From assembly GCA_037179385.1 (NCBI GenBank), contig CM074190.1:7961784-8025783 (forward strand): DNA of 64,000 nucleotides, written 5' to 3'. How positions within the stretch are numbered: position 1 is the first letter of the stretch; every line of letters begins with the position of its first letter. This document shows, one piece after another, positions 1 to 12,458 of the stretch. The position numbers and the translations under genes are program-made. The stretch is from Holothuria scabra (Eukaryota; Echinodermata; Holothuroidea; Aspidochirotida; Holothuriidae). The notes under the pieces are model-generated. The model made no database searches, was not told where the DNA came from, and was given only the letters and a program-made list of their open reading frames with translations.

Positions 1-2588
1 CCGTTAAGCGGGTCAGATGTTCGTCTGGTACAGTTGCACTCATGAATAAATGTATTCACAACAACAAAACTGAGTCATTAATGATATCCTTTACAGTGAA
101 TGCAATGGCTTACACGGGAGTGCTAAAGCGTTGCTCGTCGAAGCTGTAGAATGTGATGAATATTAAATAATGATGACTGCTTTCCAAACAGAATAATTAT
201 CTGATAAATAAATCTGATAATAAATAGATAGTGTCGCTTCCCACTACAATGGGCGAAGATATCCTTTTACAAGTATGAGATTCGTGTTAACTCGTTAAGC
301 TGAGCAATGGAATGGAAAGTCGAACTGTTTCTCAAATGTGCAATACTGATAAAAAGTTGATGTCAACTTTAGGTGAGGGCGTTTTTCCAAGGCAAAGATG
401 GTAGAGTCTTCAAATTGTACCACTTCATATACCCTCCCGTCAATGACGCTACAATGAGTATAAAGGGAGGTGAAATTACACTGCGAAGAAAATAGAGGGA
501 GTTGAGGAGGTATAACATTGTGTTTGCCCAAACTTCTTTTTGCGAAATTTTGTTACGTTTTGGTGGTCGGCTTTCTTTGGAAGGAAAATTGGACTGTACG
601 ATCAATGTAACTGAATGGTGGTCAAGGGATGAAATAGAAGCCGTGAAGAATGCGCTCAAAGCGCGCTAAATTTTTACATGGCAAATCCTTTCCATGACAA
701 AATTTTATTCGGGATTTGCGTCGACACTGTCTCAATTCCACGACATTGTACATTTGGAGATCACAAGGCCAGTCTTCTATCTGATTATTCCCACGAATCT
801 CTTAACCTTCGTTGTTGTGCTTCTCACGTGTGTGTTATCAGGTAGTTTTAGATATAAGGACAGCATTCAGGCAATGTCTAAAGCATCCGGAGAGCTCGAA
901 AGTTTTCGTAGTTTGAAAGCCATTTATCATGTAATAGACAATGATTAAAACTGATCGATTGCGGCTTGAATACACCACTAGGCCTTATAAGAATGTACCA
1001 TCACACATGACTTTAAGATTGGTCGAAAATCAGTTGAGAGAAGCGTTAATATAACAGTGTCTATATTGCTGGTTTAAATTTATTTTCTTGTACTATATGT
1101 TAGCAACTGAAAAAGTGCGCCATTTCCAAAACTAAATTTGACTATAGGAACATTTACTAATTGGTGGTAGGATAGATACCTTACAGAGTTCAGTGTCTAT
1201 GGGCTGAGTCTTTGCTCAAAGAAAAGAAATTGATTAACTATTAAAAATTTTCCTTGAATGGTGCAATTTCTTAAATTCGATTTAATTTCTACATATATAG
1301 CCATTTTCAGGAAGATCGGTGGCCATACTAAACTGGAGGTCCCGCCTAGTAACAGGGGCTTGCGGTTCGCGCGTTAACAAATTCTGAGGACTGTTTAAAT
1401 AGATCTGTAGATCGTGTGCGGTTCATTTGTAGGTGGAAAATACTCACTATAAGTGTGGGTTCATGTTTTGACTGTAAATAGTGAAAGAAGAGACATGTAT
1501 ACAATAATTGGGGTCTGTCAGTGTTTGCCTTTGTAAATGCGCTTGCATGCTGCTGAACGCAAATTGCAAAAGCTCAAATTGTGACAACTATAGTAACAAA
1601 GTAAGCTACTCGGCATATACGTCCGTCTGGATCGAGGGTGGTCGCAAGCTGTCAGTGTAAACGGTGAAGTTAGACTTGTGTGAGTATTTGTATTTCATTT
1701 CAAAAATCACTATTTTAATGAGAAGATGGATGAAAGGAGAGCGGCTATTCCTCTATAACTTATAGAGAGATTGATGTCATTCTTAATATTTTGTCACGGT
1801 GTAGAGGACTCGATGATGATCGGTGTGATTCGTTTCCAGCTGGAAGTAAGACGGGTGCCTCAAGATAGACCAAAAGGTCAAATTTTAGGCGTAAAACTTC
1901 CAATAAGGATTCAGTTGGCTGAAGGGAAGACGGGCCTCGTTGTACACCGACAGAGCACAGTACACTAAATACTGTGACGGTAACCTTTATGAAGTCAGTA
2001 TCCGATGATCCAGCTACGCAGGCTACAGCAAATAATTCTCCCATGTAGCCCCGGATTCGCGTAACATTCCACTACTTAGGCTAATACCCGAATCCTGTGC
2101 TGATTATTGACATTTTAAAAGGCCTACGTTGTTTGATAGCTATAACGAGTTCCAGAGGTACATCCAGATTATTACCATACGCGGTCCGAAGTGTGATCGC
2201 CGATCTGAGGAAGGGCATGAGGGGGAAAATGTGTGAAGTGTGATCCCCGTCTCCTCTTGAAAATTTATGCATTTTCAAAGGTCCTAAAATGCAATTTGGT
2301 GCATTCTAGCATATGAATAGACAGGATTTTCTGCAATGAAAATAAAAAGGAATTGAGCAAGATTTACCCGTCAGGTGGAATAAATTAAACAAGACTTTTC
2401 CCTCTGTATTGAGGAACTTAACTATACACTTAACAATCCACCTGAGCAAAGGCGCCGATTTCTTTTAAACTTGTCGGGGGGATGGGGGTGAAAGACCACA
2501 AATCCGAAAGTGTGAACGCAAAGCGTTGAGCCTTCAACTCCAGATGGGATCCAGGTGCAAACTTCGACCAGGGTCCGATGGACAAACC
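1..2588. other. AT-rich intergenic DNA, no convincing gene
   Basis: No reading frame here has recognisable family motifs, splice structure or a second copy in the window. The only item that drew attention is a short frame at 694-948, listed separately. I see no obvious terminal inverted repeats until the hAT element at 2589. Confidence 0.5.
694..948 (+). CDS. Small ORF with one membrane-like segment, unknown
   Basis: An 84-codon frame starting MTKFYSGF. Residues 26-50 or so are strongly hydrophobic (PVFYLIIPTNLLTFVVVLL), enough for one membrane span, followed by a charged tail. The segment loosely resembles the first membrane helix of Cys-loop receptors (charged residue, Pro, Phe-Tyr, then a hydrophobic run containing a Pro), but no other receptor part is found nearby and there is no splice support. 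It may be a receptor exon remnant or chance. Confidence 0.15.
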   Translation: MTKFYSGFASTLSQFHDIVHLEITRPVFYLIIPTNLLTFVVVLLTCVLSGSFRYKDSIQAMSKASGELESFRSLKAIYHVIDND

Positions 2589-4334
2589 CATAGGCGTACG
2601 GGAGCATTTCAGTTTGGGGGGCAGAGCATTCTCTGCCCGAAAAATGTAATTATGCCCGAAAGACTATATAAGCTGAGCGCCACCATTAGTTGACGCGGAG
2701 CGTACAGAAAATTTTTAAAAATCGCAACACCCCAGACAGCCGGAAATGGCCTTTCCCAGGCTTGTAAGCAGAATCAAAGCGGTGGAAATTTTGAACTTTC
2801 GTTTGCAATAAAATTTTCACCAAAAATGAGAAAATCTACAAAAAGGTCAGAAAATTCCCAGATGAAATGTACCACTACCATTGGATGACTACATTAAGCT
2901 ATAATCATTGGAAAATGAGTTTGTTTGCGCGTTCTACAAACTATTTTACGTCATGCAGGATGAGATTATCTAACTGGAGTGACTGTTCGTGTTTAGTAGT
3001 AACGATATGATGCTACTTTTACACAAAGTGTTGACAGGGGTATTGTCGTGAAGTGCGATAGACAGACTCTCAGCGCTCCGCGCCACCATGACTTGGCCAG
3101 GAACGACCCAAAATTTTGGCCCAAAACGCCTCCAAGATCGCTGGAAAAGGCATTTCCAAGGCTATTTAAGAGTTCTCACAACTCAGTAAGTTGAATCAAT
3201 ACGGTGAGATGTATTACCCTAGAGTTGTGTAATCAGAAAGAAAGGAAGGGAAAAGAGCGTTGACAAGGCACTATTCATATATTCTTCCCCGATCCAGCAA
3301 TCTGTAACTGAGGTTCGTCCTTAAAAACATTTGAGATGTGAAAAAAACATAATTTAATGATATACCGCACCTGGGAATGTATAAAACATTACCTGGCCTT
3401 GTATCTTTCCGGGGAAAACTGTAGAACGGAATTAAAAAACATGAGTACCGTATGTCTGTGACTCTGTAACCACTCTTGCCCGAATTCCAGTTCCACTGAA
3501 TTGATACAACTGTCTATATGACTCGGTCCAAACTCCCGACAATATATAAATGATTTTCTACTAACGCCGTTTGAGAAAAAAACCGGCTTGTCACGTTGCT
3601 AGACGTTTTACATAAATTTGTGGGCAGACTTACTTGCAGATTTGTTCACACTAAATTCGTATGAGTGAGCAAGCAAGCAACGCTGATTTGTTTACCATTG
3701 CCCGAATTTCGGTTCCACAGCACTGCAGGTTAAAAAGTGTTGCACAATTTTAAAAGGATCATTTTAAAAAGTGCAAAACCGTCATCTTATTCATATTCTG
3801 CAGAAATACTTCTCGACCAAGTACGTTTCAGCCTTCTGGTGACTATTGGTGATTGTCATTAAGTAATATAGTTCGTCACATAGCTTTTGATTGATTTGTT
3901 CGGGCAAAATTTTGGAGACTGTATACATCTTCTCTCCCCTTGTAATCTGGCAATTAAAAATATCCCAGAAATTTTTTGCAACTTTTGCCCGAATATTGTG
4001 TCATTTCGGGCAAAGTTTTGCGCAAGAATATAAAGTGAGGCTGACGAAAAATTGTATTCTCATAAGCTGCCCGAATGTGTCGCGAATATTGGTATCTTTT
4101 AGAGTTTTCATGAAAATTGTACCGTGAATATGATGCTTTTTTATTATTATATTTCGGCCAAGTGTTTGAAGGAATTCGGGCGTACCTAGGAGTTTTCTGT
4201 GTAAGTAGAAACAAACCAGGTGTTAAGACTCAAACGGACTGGATGCCCGAATTTTTCCAGATCCCTGCCGGAATTTTAGGTCTTGAGAAAATTTGGGGGC
4301 CAGTTGCCCCCTTCCCCCGCCTCGTACGCCTATG
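2589..4334. mobile_element. Non-autonomous hAT-like element (CATAGGCGTACG ends)
   Basis: The left end CATAGGCGTACGGGAGC and the right end GCCTCGTACGCCTATG are inverted copies. They are flanked by gacaaacc (2581-2588) and ggcaaacc (4335-4342), a 7-of-8 match to an 8-bp target duplication, as expected for hAT insertion. The interior has no transposase frame. It holds repeated GCCCGAA words and a block (about 2670-2760) related to the tandem units at 28 kb. About 1.75 kb long. A G-rich run sits just outside the left end and a C-rich run inside the right end. Confidence 0.7.
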
Positions 4335-4342
4335 GGCAAACC

Positions 4343-5949
4343 CTCTGAAAGTCTGGGGGTATAACGTCTAAAAAGCCCCGGTAGACTGTTTTGAAGGTTG
4401 AATATAAAACTTAATCTTGAGGTAGGATGTGAAGCGAGGAAATTTTGGTAATAGTTTGTGAACCATTCAATTGTGATAATACATGATTAAACTATAACAA
4501 TACTTTTATAAACTTGATCGCCGGAATACACTCCTCAGCATACCTATTCGGGAATGCATAGTGTGAGAGCAACCGGATATTGATGGAAATGCGCACCCAT
4601 TGACCACTAATGCCCCACTGAGACCATGGAGTGTAAACAGCCCATTTCGCGAAGTGCGACGAAGTTTTGCTTTAGATCTTTTTTTAAAATCCACAACTAC
4701 TGATTTCTCTAAACGCTATGGATGTGAAATTTAATTTATAAAACAACAAAAGCAAAGATTAAATTGATAGCACGAAAATGGGCAAATTGGAAAAAATGTA
4801 TGAAATTGATAAAGAAGCATCCATTGTTCGTTCCAGCAATATGTGCCTCACAGAAATCCTGCATACAGAGGATGAAGATACTTTTCCTTTATAATCTGAG
4901 ACAAAATACGAATTGAGACAAATGCAATGCCCATTCATGCCGAACCTGTTGTTAAAATCATTTAAATCCATCACAGACTCTGCGCCTAGACATCTTACAA
5001 GGAGATTCTGCTGCTTGGACATCCAAGTAAGTTTTTAATTTTTATTTAAGATAATTTCAAAAACGAGGAAGACAAAAAATGATACCATGCGTTCCATTCT
5101 TCAGGGCATACGCTTCCGTAACGAAATTCAGTGTGCATTAGCCTATGCACTCAACTTAAGCAACTAACATAAACTGGTCAAGACTAACGTGAATCATGTT
5201 CGAAACGCATATTGATTATGAAGAAAGAAGGGAATCAATGAAACTAGCAGGCATGCGAAAAATTTGGTAAATTGCGACCGATCGGGGGAAATGGCGGTTT
5301 ACACGGTTGTAAGGTAAGCAATGAAACATTCGAACTACCACGGCAGAAACCACGGCATTGCAAGTTCCTGCGCCACTGTGTACAGCTACTGTAGTTTGAC
5401 ATTACATGTTAACTTGATTAAAACTTGAATATAAAGATTTCTATACACTTTTGAGGTCCCGTACAGGCTACATGGTCCATTTGCTTGGATGAAAAGACAA
5501 ACCTGACTTAAAAAAATAAATGCCTTAAAGACCACGGCCTTCCTATAAACATAGAGAGAAAACGTAACCCATACGTCCTATGCGTAGATTGTCGCCACCG
5601 TCTGTTGCCAAAAGGCCCACCAACTGAAGATGACCGTCAGGAAGCTATAATTTGTATGATTTAACGATCACTCTGTAATATTTAAAACAAAGTTAAACTC
5701 AAATGGGAAACAATGTGATACCCATGATATACGTGCAGTGATTTTGACCTTACCTTGCATTATTTCGAAAACATTGCAACTTTCTTTCAGAATCTGTTGT
5801 TTTGACCCACTTGAGTAAGTCCAAACTTGCACACACAAAACCATATTCTACCTCGCCACACTACACCACAAATACACTACGGTCTTACTGGCAATCTATC
5901 ATGCCGTAGAAAAAAAGAGAAGAAAAAAAAAGAAAAGAAAAAAGAGACT
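4343..5949. other. Intergenic DNA, nothing recognised
   Basis: I found no supported gene, repeat end or RNA in this stretch. Short minus-strand frames at 4506-4694 and 4759-5022 have no family motifs. A purine-only low-complexity run lies at 5908-5947. Confidence 0.4.
5908..5947 (+). repeat. Purine-only low-complexity tract
   Basis: About 40 bases made only of A and G, mostly A. It directly precedes the reverse transcriptase fragment at 5950 and is translated as a lysine/glutamate run in the same frame, so it is probably not protein coding. Confidence 0.7.
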
Positions 5950-6039
5950 TCACATACTGAGGGAGAATTGACATCCCCCGTAGTTTTTAGACCGAAGCCA
6001 GATGGCTCCTTTCGGATGATCTTGAATTTGAAGAATTGA
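5950..6039 (+). pseudogene. Reverse transcriptase fragment, DIRS-like
   Basis: About 29 codons read EGELTSPVVFRPKPDGSFRM followed by ILNLKN and a stop. This matches the N-terminal reverse transcriptase block of DIRS-type (tyrosine recombinase) and Gypsy-related retroelements, where a glutamate-rich lead, S-x-V/I-F-x-R-P-K-x-D-G and R-M/L-I-L-N-L-K are typical. Nothing downstream in frame continues the domain, so it is a decayed fragment. The family call rests on the motif only. Confidence 0.5.
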
Positions 6040-6620
6040 ACCGGGCAAATTCTGTGATGAATGGTATGCTAGCCTCTGACTGTTCTCTTGTAAAGACTAG
6101 CCTAAAGTGTAAACAAAGTTGGTCTTGGGCTAAACTGGGTAAAACTTTGTTTCTGCGCAAGCAGGAGGCGTTTGCAGATCTAGATTTTCAAACCAAAAGG
6201 AGTTATGCGTCTGTGAGTATGGCTGATTCAAATTCAAAGTGATATTTATTGGCAACCGAACTGATCGGTTATTAATTTTAAAAACCTCTGCATTGTTGGT
6301 CTGTCTGGTTTCGTGTATCTAGTACCAATAGGCCTAGCCTAGGCCTAGGTACAGCTGACGGTACAACAAGACTTCAATTTGGTCATACTGGGCCTAGGCA
6401 ATAAGCCTTAAGGCCTACAGACTAGTGAAAGAACTTTGCAGCTATGATTATAGGATGAATGGTGGTGTTTTGAGTAACGTTCCTTTTAAGAAGGTGCACA
6501 TATTGGGTTTATGTGACTATGTAAGGACATACTACATAGGCCTATGCATAGTATTAGCCTAACGTTAGCAAATTTACTGTAGGTTAGGGTTAGTTGGGGT
6601 AGGCCAAGGCCTATTCTAAA

Positions 6621-6687
6621 ATCCGTGACGGCGTCACGGCCGTGATCCATACAGTTTGTCACGGTATTACCGTCACGTCGCATACTG
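6621..6687. repeat. Cluster of CGTCACG palindromes
   Basis: GTGACG-G-CGTCAC (6625-6637) and CGGTA-T-TACCG lie within 67 bases. More CGTCACG/CGTGACG words follow near 7030-7060 and 7480-7500. The spacing looks like subterminal binding-site repeats of a DNA transposon spanning about 6.6-7.5 kb, but I could not define its ends. Confidence 0.35.
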
Positions 6688-6805
6688 TAAATTGCAATTA
6701 CAGAAACGTTCAGCTGTTCTCTTTTCAATGTAGCCTAACCTAGGAAAGAGCTATGTTAAAACATTTGCGGTCATGGGCTAACACTCACTAAGTAATGGGC
6801 AGTTC

Positions 6806-6876
6806 ACACTAAAGCTATTTCGGATTGGATTATGATCCGATTTTTTTTTTTTTTTTAGTAAATATCTTCTCCGTCC
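6806..6876. mobile_element. Partial copy of the TTAA MITE end seen at 49888
   Basis: The words TTCACACTAAAGC, ATTATGATCCGATTTT and AGTAAATATCTTCTCCGTC follow the same order as the left terminal repeat of the 49888-50309 element (TCACACTATAGC, TCGATCCGATTTT, ACTTAAAATCTCCCTC). The matching right end is not clear, so this is a fragment or an old copy. Confidence 0.35.
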
Positions 6877-7743
6877 CCGGTTTGAAAGACTTATTACGTA
6901 CGTAGGTGAGTAACAAAGATTCTTCAGCTCCACAATGCGCAAAACCCCTCTAATGCACTGAGTGTAGGGTGATATCATGACTGGATGTACCAAAATTTGG
7001 TTTGGAAACTGTGTTCCTACAAATGCTGTACCGTCACGGGCAAACACTTACCATCACGTCACAGAATGTTAGAAATATTTGATTTAATAACTGTTGCGGC
7101 CATAATTTCGGCTAGAAATCGTAACCACAGCAGCATTAACAGTAACTATTGCTACACAGTAGCCCTACACAGCCCTAAACATTGCTTTCTGTGAAGTTAA
7201 AAGCCTCTCCACACAAAAAAACGTTCACGTGTCGGGCGTCCAATGTGGAGCGGGACTATCACACCATTCGAGATGCTTTGCGGGTTGCTCACACAAGCTC
7301 AGACGGTGAGAAACTGACGCGTGTTTGACTATTGTTTTCAATAGGTATTTAAATCGCTTTGCTTTGATTTGAAAGCGTCTTTTGCTGAGAATGTACTACT
7401 ACAAGTTAAGTTACTTCTAGCCTAACGTTACACCGTCAGGGTGTAATCACAGATTTTAATTTTCGTTTTAATTTTTGTCATGTCACGGAGTCGTCATGGG
7501 TTTTAGACGATCCCGGGTTAGTTTAGGGTTGCGCTTGCATGGCGTAGTATTGGTAATAGTAATATTTTGTTAGGGATTAGGGTTAGGAATAGTCATGTTC
7601 ATACCTAGCCTATGCATAGGTATGCCACATCCAAATATGGACACCCAGTTAGAACCTGACAAAGATCTGGACTTTGTTATTTCAATTTACATGGGATTTG
7701 AAATCACACATTAGAAGCCTTCCTGTGAAAAGGATAAGTCCTT

Positions 7744-7922
7744 TTAGAACAAATTCAAAGGAGAACCACTCACCTTATACTGGAAGTGAGGAATCTACCT
7801 AAGGTTCAAAGCAATGCTCAGGTTTGTAGCCACAAGCAAAAGCTTGATAACCATTTCTCAAGGTTAATATTAAGAAGATCAGCTTTTCCCATAGATTTGT
7901 CAATGAGTGGAATAGTCTGTAT
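7744..7922 (+). pseudogene. LINE reverse transcriptase C-terminal remnant
   Basis: One frame reads LDNHFSRLILRRSAF, and after a one-base shift the next frame reads FSHRFVNEWNSLYQ. Together these resemble the C-terminal tail of jockey/CR1-type ORF2 proteins (R-x-x-F-S-x-R-V-V-x-x-W-N-S-L). It is frameshifted and interrupted at once by the hAT insertion whose target duplication starts at 7915. Confidence 0.45.
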
Positions 7923-7943
7923 CAGGCTTGGGGTGATTACATG

Positions 7944-9696
7944 CAGTGTTGTAATGACTCAAGTCAAAGATGTGACTCTAATCTGACTTGAGTCCCAAAC
8001 TCGACTCGAGTCACCACTTGCCAAAGACTCGACGTGACTCGAGTCACCATAAAATAAAAGTTGAAAGACTCGACATGATGCGAGTCACAGAAGAGAATGA
8101 CTTGACTTGACTCGAGTCTTTGTCCACAATGACTCGAGTCACACCCTCGATTAATAAAACAGAAACTAAAATTTGTTTGCATCATTGGACGCAAACCAAC
8201 GGCACTTAATTGCTGCTTTATCCATTATGCGCTCCTCTCTGTACATAGGGGGATCCTAACATACAGCTCTGCTTAACATGTGTAACGCCGTCAATTTCAC
8301 GCGTAAACAAACTTCTCGATGCTGAGTGCCCTGTATGAGTAGTACTAGTGGTACCGTGCCAGTGTAAACATTACGATTTCCCTAGGCCTAGACCTCAGTG
8401 TCTAGCCTAGTATACTACGCTCCACAGATAGATGACTGATTTCCCTCGCCTCAGTACTAATATGTAGTATTTTGACTTGAAGTAGCTGAAGGTGTGACGA
8501 ACAAAATTTCATTTCAATGTAGTCCTGTTTAGTTGATAATATCTGTTATTGGTATCGAGGATTTTGATTAACGAAATCAGTTTGTTTACGGGGACACCTG
8601 TGTGACCTGTGGCTTCTGATGAATCACAGTTTAGGCCTATTATAATTATCACTTGTTTACGTAACATTGGGGCCTTAGTGTCGCGTAACTGGTAGCAATG
8701 GTGTTTATGTGTTCGCAACAAGATTAATTAATAGGGTGTATCGTAGGTCTATATGATGAGGTTATGTGCTGAAGCATATATTGCCTAGTTTGTGTTGTAC
8801 ATGTATGACTTGAGACTCAATGAAGGCTTGATAGTGTAGTGTAGGAGTTTAATAGGTACTTGATTATACCTGAGTGTTCTTGTATGACAAACATATTATT
8901 AGATGAATTATGTCATTGCTCAATGTGTAAAAGTCAATATAGTACTAACTTACAGATAATGTGTGTATTCCAATCTTCACATTTAGGGTTGTGAAGTCAA
9001 ATTTCACTTGAAAGTACAGGAGTGGACATCAGTCGCCTTCTTAACCCCCCCCCCCCCCATAGGCGCACAATGCCCAATTTGCCCAATTTGGGTGAAAGGA
9101 GTTGGTCTATTTGGGCAAAACATCTGCAAAGCATGATAAACAGTGACATTTGGGGAGATACTTCATGTAAGACTACCTCAAACTGAGGTGAATAGACCAT
9201 TGAAGAGAGATGAATAGACTGAATAGCCTGATGTGAATAGGATTAGTGGGTGTCTATTCACTTCAGTTTGAGGCTGGCTTACATGAAGTATATACCGACA
9301 TTTGGGCAAAACATGCTCTTACCCCCTCATAGAAAATTACCCTCATACGCCTATGCCCCCCTCCTCCAACAAAAGTGTGCAGTCGCTTAGCAAAGGACTA
9401 CATTTGCAAAAGATTGACCCATCACGTACCATGGACTCAATGCCAACACAACATGTAAGAGATCAGGTGACTTGGAGTGACTCAAAGAAAATAAACATTT
9501 TATGACTAAGGTGACTCGAGTCACAAGACCACTCAAGCTTTCGAAAGACTCCAAGTGACTCGACTCGAGCTGAGGGAAGACTCAACATGACTCGACTCGA
9601 CTAGAATTGCTAAAGACTCGACGTGACTCAAGACTTGACACCTTGTGACTCGAGGTGACTCGTGACTCGACATCAAGTGACTCGATTACAACACTG
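7944..9696. mobile_element. Non-autonomous hAT element A, nested in element B
   Basis: It starts CAGTGTTGTAATGACTC and ends GACTCGATTACAACACTG. The 8-bp flanks attacatg (7936-7943) and attacatc (9697-9704) differ by one base. Both ends carry arrays of degenerate GACTCGAGTCAC palindromes (7959-8150 and 9505-9690). The interior has a poly-C run at about 9044-9058 and an internal foldback (9146-9303), but no transposase frame. A relative lies at 17381-19037. Confidence 0.75.
9146..9303. repeat. Internal foldback of about 53-bp arms
   Basis: The stretch 9146-9198 (ACATTT...TACTTCATGTAAGACTA...CAAACTGAGGTGAATAGACC in outline) is repeated inverted at 9250-9303 (GTGTCTATTCACTTCAGTTT...CATGAAGTAT...), with about 85 percent identity by eye and a 50-base spacer. 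It lies inside hAT element A and is probably an older MITE captured in it. Confidence 0.55.
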
Positions 9697-10259
9697 ATTA
9701 CATCTCAATGTAATTGATTACGATTGCTATTTATTCATATTTTACGATGGCGATTATGATTAGGATAACAGCTAAAATTGAAAGTATTTGATTTTGATTG
9801 CAATTACATTGCAATGTAATCAGGATTGCAATCGTGATTACATTTTCTTTCCACATAAACAATGTAGTAGGCAAAACAATCCAGTGCCCAAAACAGGAAA
9901 AAAGGCCTTGGACATAATGCTCTAGATAAGCCCGGACAGAACCAAGTCCTCCCAAAGTAGAGATTATTGAACCCATGCACTTCTCAATCATTTTAAGCTG
10001 AAACATCCAAGAAAGAGGGATAATCAAATTTTGTCATTCCAACAGAAGAACCAAGAACTGAAAAAATTGTTTAGTAACTTTACTTCTTTGTCCAATTCAA
10101 CTTCAATGTACTGTAATCAGAAGTGAAACCACGACTGGGATTACTTGGCAATTGTAATCGATTTCAATTGCAATTACCTTGCGAAAAAGTAATCGATTGC
10201 GATTACAACTACTTCAAATGTGTAATCGATTGCAATCGATTATGATTACCCCAAGTCTG

Positions 10260-12219
10260 GTCCGTATGTAGTATACTCCCCACAACTGCTTTAAGGCTAA
10301 TACTGTACTGTATTGACAAGTTCTTCCATACTGTTACTTTGGTAAATTATGTTACAGTATTCTACCTGCCCACTACTGTACCACTGTTAACGCTTTACTT
10401 TAGTCAGAATGTGTGCATTGCATCAATGACAACATGAACACTGTCATGTTAACAAAAAAAGAGTTTTGATAGACCAAATATCAACAATAAGGACAGAGAA
10501 ATTTGCAGATATTTTGATAGGCAAAAAAAACAGGATGTGCGAATAATCACGTTTTATTAAATGTTTAATCCACTTGCAATGGGTATTTAGGTAGGCCCTG
10601 AACAGTCACAGCCCTATATTAAATTGCAAATTAGATAAACTCATCCACTGGATGATCTTTGAAGGAGAAAGGGGTAATTGTCTGATGCAATTCTATCCAT
10701 CATCAGTTATCCCCACAAAAGGGAGCATTTTTGCATTTGTATAGCAATTTGGCCAGTTTGTGTAGCTACTGTAATCGTCATAACTGTCATAATTGTCATT
10801 GATATGAGTTAAATTATTTCCTTTACATTGAACAATCTTTTAGTGAATTAAAGCACGTATAGTGTAAACGAATGCTAGGAATACCTGGGGGCGACTCTTT
10901 TTGCTTTACTTTACATGTAATGTAAAGACCGTGCTGGTGGTACAGTAACGTACTTTACACGGAAGTGTGTGTTATCATACACCAGGATTGTTTCTTTCTT
11001 GGAAATGGAAAATAACTAAATGCACAGGTGGATAAATTATTTTGATATATCCGTCCAAGAAGACATTTGTAGACATGAATGAGATGACAAAATTGCAATG
11101 ATCTGTAATGTTATTGTAAGCTTCCCCCAATTCTGAGATGTTTCTGTCATTGCAGTAGGAGGGGGGATAAAGAGGGGGGGAAACCTCACTCTGCCTAAAG
11201 GCAGATTTATTTCTGAGTGAACACAACTACAGTAGTAAATGCAAATTGCTACGGGTGAAACCTGTGGAAAATTTTGCACTTTTAAAACAAATAATTTCAA
11301 AAATAGAGTTATTCAAGAGAATCTGGAATGTCATGAGAGGGAAGTTGGGAAAACCACACTGCAGTTGACTAACTTGACTGGTGTTGTGAATAGCAAATTT
11401 CTAAATTTTTCACTTTTTAGTGCCGGGGGGATAAACACCCCCTCTTCAACCCTGTGCCCCCCCTCCCCCGTGTAGGTACGCCACTGTGTTTGACTTTAGC
11501 TGTCCACAGGCTATAGTATGGTCTCTGGAGGAGTTTGAAAACAGAGGCAAAATGGAACAGTTCAACCTGTCCTCCAAAAAACAATACTACCAAAAGAAGC
11601 CATCTGATAGTCCTGCTTTTGTTCACTTTGAAGGGAAGGGGTCCTATAACCCCAGTATTGTTAACTTCGGGGATTAAGGACATGTATAAGAAGAACACAG
11701 TGAGATTTCATATAGGGTAACTCAGTTTCAGCACTGCATTCCTGTGATCTTTGATATATGTATAGTACAGCTCATTTAACTCCTGTAGAATTTCAAATTT
11801 CAAATAATGCGAATTCTATGCTTTCTTTCATAACCGGGCTGAATTCCCCTAGCTGTCCTGTAATGGCAGGTTCTCTTCCTCTAGCCCCCAATTCCCAAAA
11901 TATATGACATGAGAGGTGAGTTAATTTGCTCAGTTTTGTTACAAATATGTGAATTTATATCTCTTCTTATTCTTTTGGTCACATGCTTTTACAGTATTTT
12001 CTCCTGTGGATTTCAGTACTGTATACAGTAAGCTTCTGTTGAGATAAAAATGTCCAGCACTTAAATTTGATGGATTTATGATGACCACTGGGAATGCTTA
12101 GAAGTGGTCATCTTGAATCCATCAAAATTATCAATTAAAATGCTGGCCAGAATCAAGCAACTGACCAAGTAAATCACCTTCAACAATAATACAGTTCAAA
12201 ACATTTTTCTCCCTTTCTA
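10260..12219. other. Region upstream of gene 1, no coding exon seen
   Basis: No protein exon with homology to the downstream gene was found. A hAT-type right end (GTAGGTACGCCACTG) occurs at 11473-11487 after a C-rich run, but its left partner is not evident. Short frames at 10975-11720 read through that low-complexity DNA and are not credible genes. The promoter and any non-coding first exon of gene 1 should lie here, but I cannot place them. Confidence 0.4.
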
Positions 12220-12296
12220 GACTGAAGACAGGCATAGTTTTTCCAGCCACATTTTACACGAGAAGCGCTGTTTTTGTTAATGGACATTTTGCCAAG

Positions 12297-12458
12297 ATGT
12301 CTTCATTGGCACCAAGTGGTCCACTGCATATTGGAGTGAGGAAAACAGATCATCAGCATGAAGTGGACATAAGGACTCATGCTAAAAAACAAATTTCACA
12401 ATATGATCCTCCAAAATGGGCTGAGAATCTGCTGGGGGCTCCCTCTGTAAAAATAGAA
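12297..12458 (+). CDS. Copy 1 exon 1 (residues 1-54)
   Basis: Encodes the N terminus, including the family-like GVRK lead, the PPKWAENL stretch and ending at SVKIE before the donor gtaagt. The open frame continues upstream without a stop to an acceptor-like cctttctag at 12220, so 12221-12296 is probably 5' UTR of the same exon. If a further upstream ATG exists in another exon, the protein would be longer and could carry a targeting peptide. Confidence 0.82.

Larger units (their letters stand above)
7923..10259. mobile_element. Non-autonomous hAT element B, host of a nested hAT
   Basis: The left end CAGGCTTGGGGTGATTAC and the right end GATTACCCCAAGTCTG are inverted copies. The flanks gtctgtat (7915-7922) and gtccgtat (10260-10267) form a 7-of-8 target duplication. 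Subterminal sequence at the right (9697-10255) is a dense array of AATCGATT/TGTAATC words, typical of hAT MITEs. The element is split after 21 bases by element A (7944-9696). Without that insertion it is about 0.58 kb. No transposase is present. Confidence 0.72.

Noticed and set aside
694..948. Cys-loop receptor exon
   Set aside because: Only one hydrophobic segment with a loose motif match and no other receptor part nearby; kept as a low-confidence ORF only.
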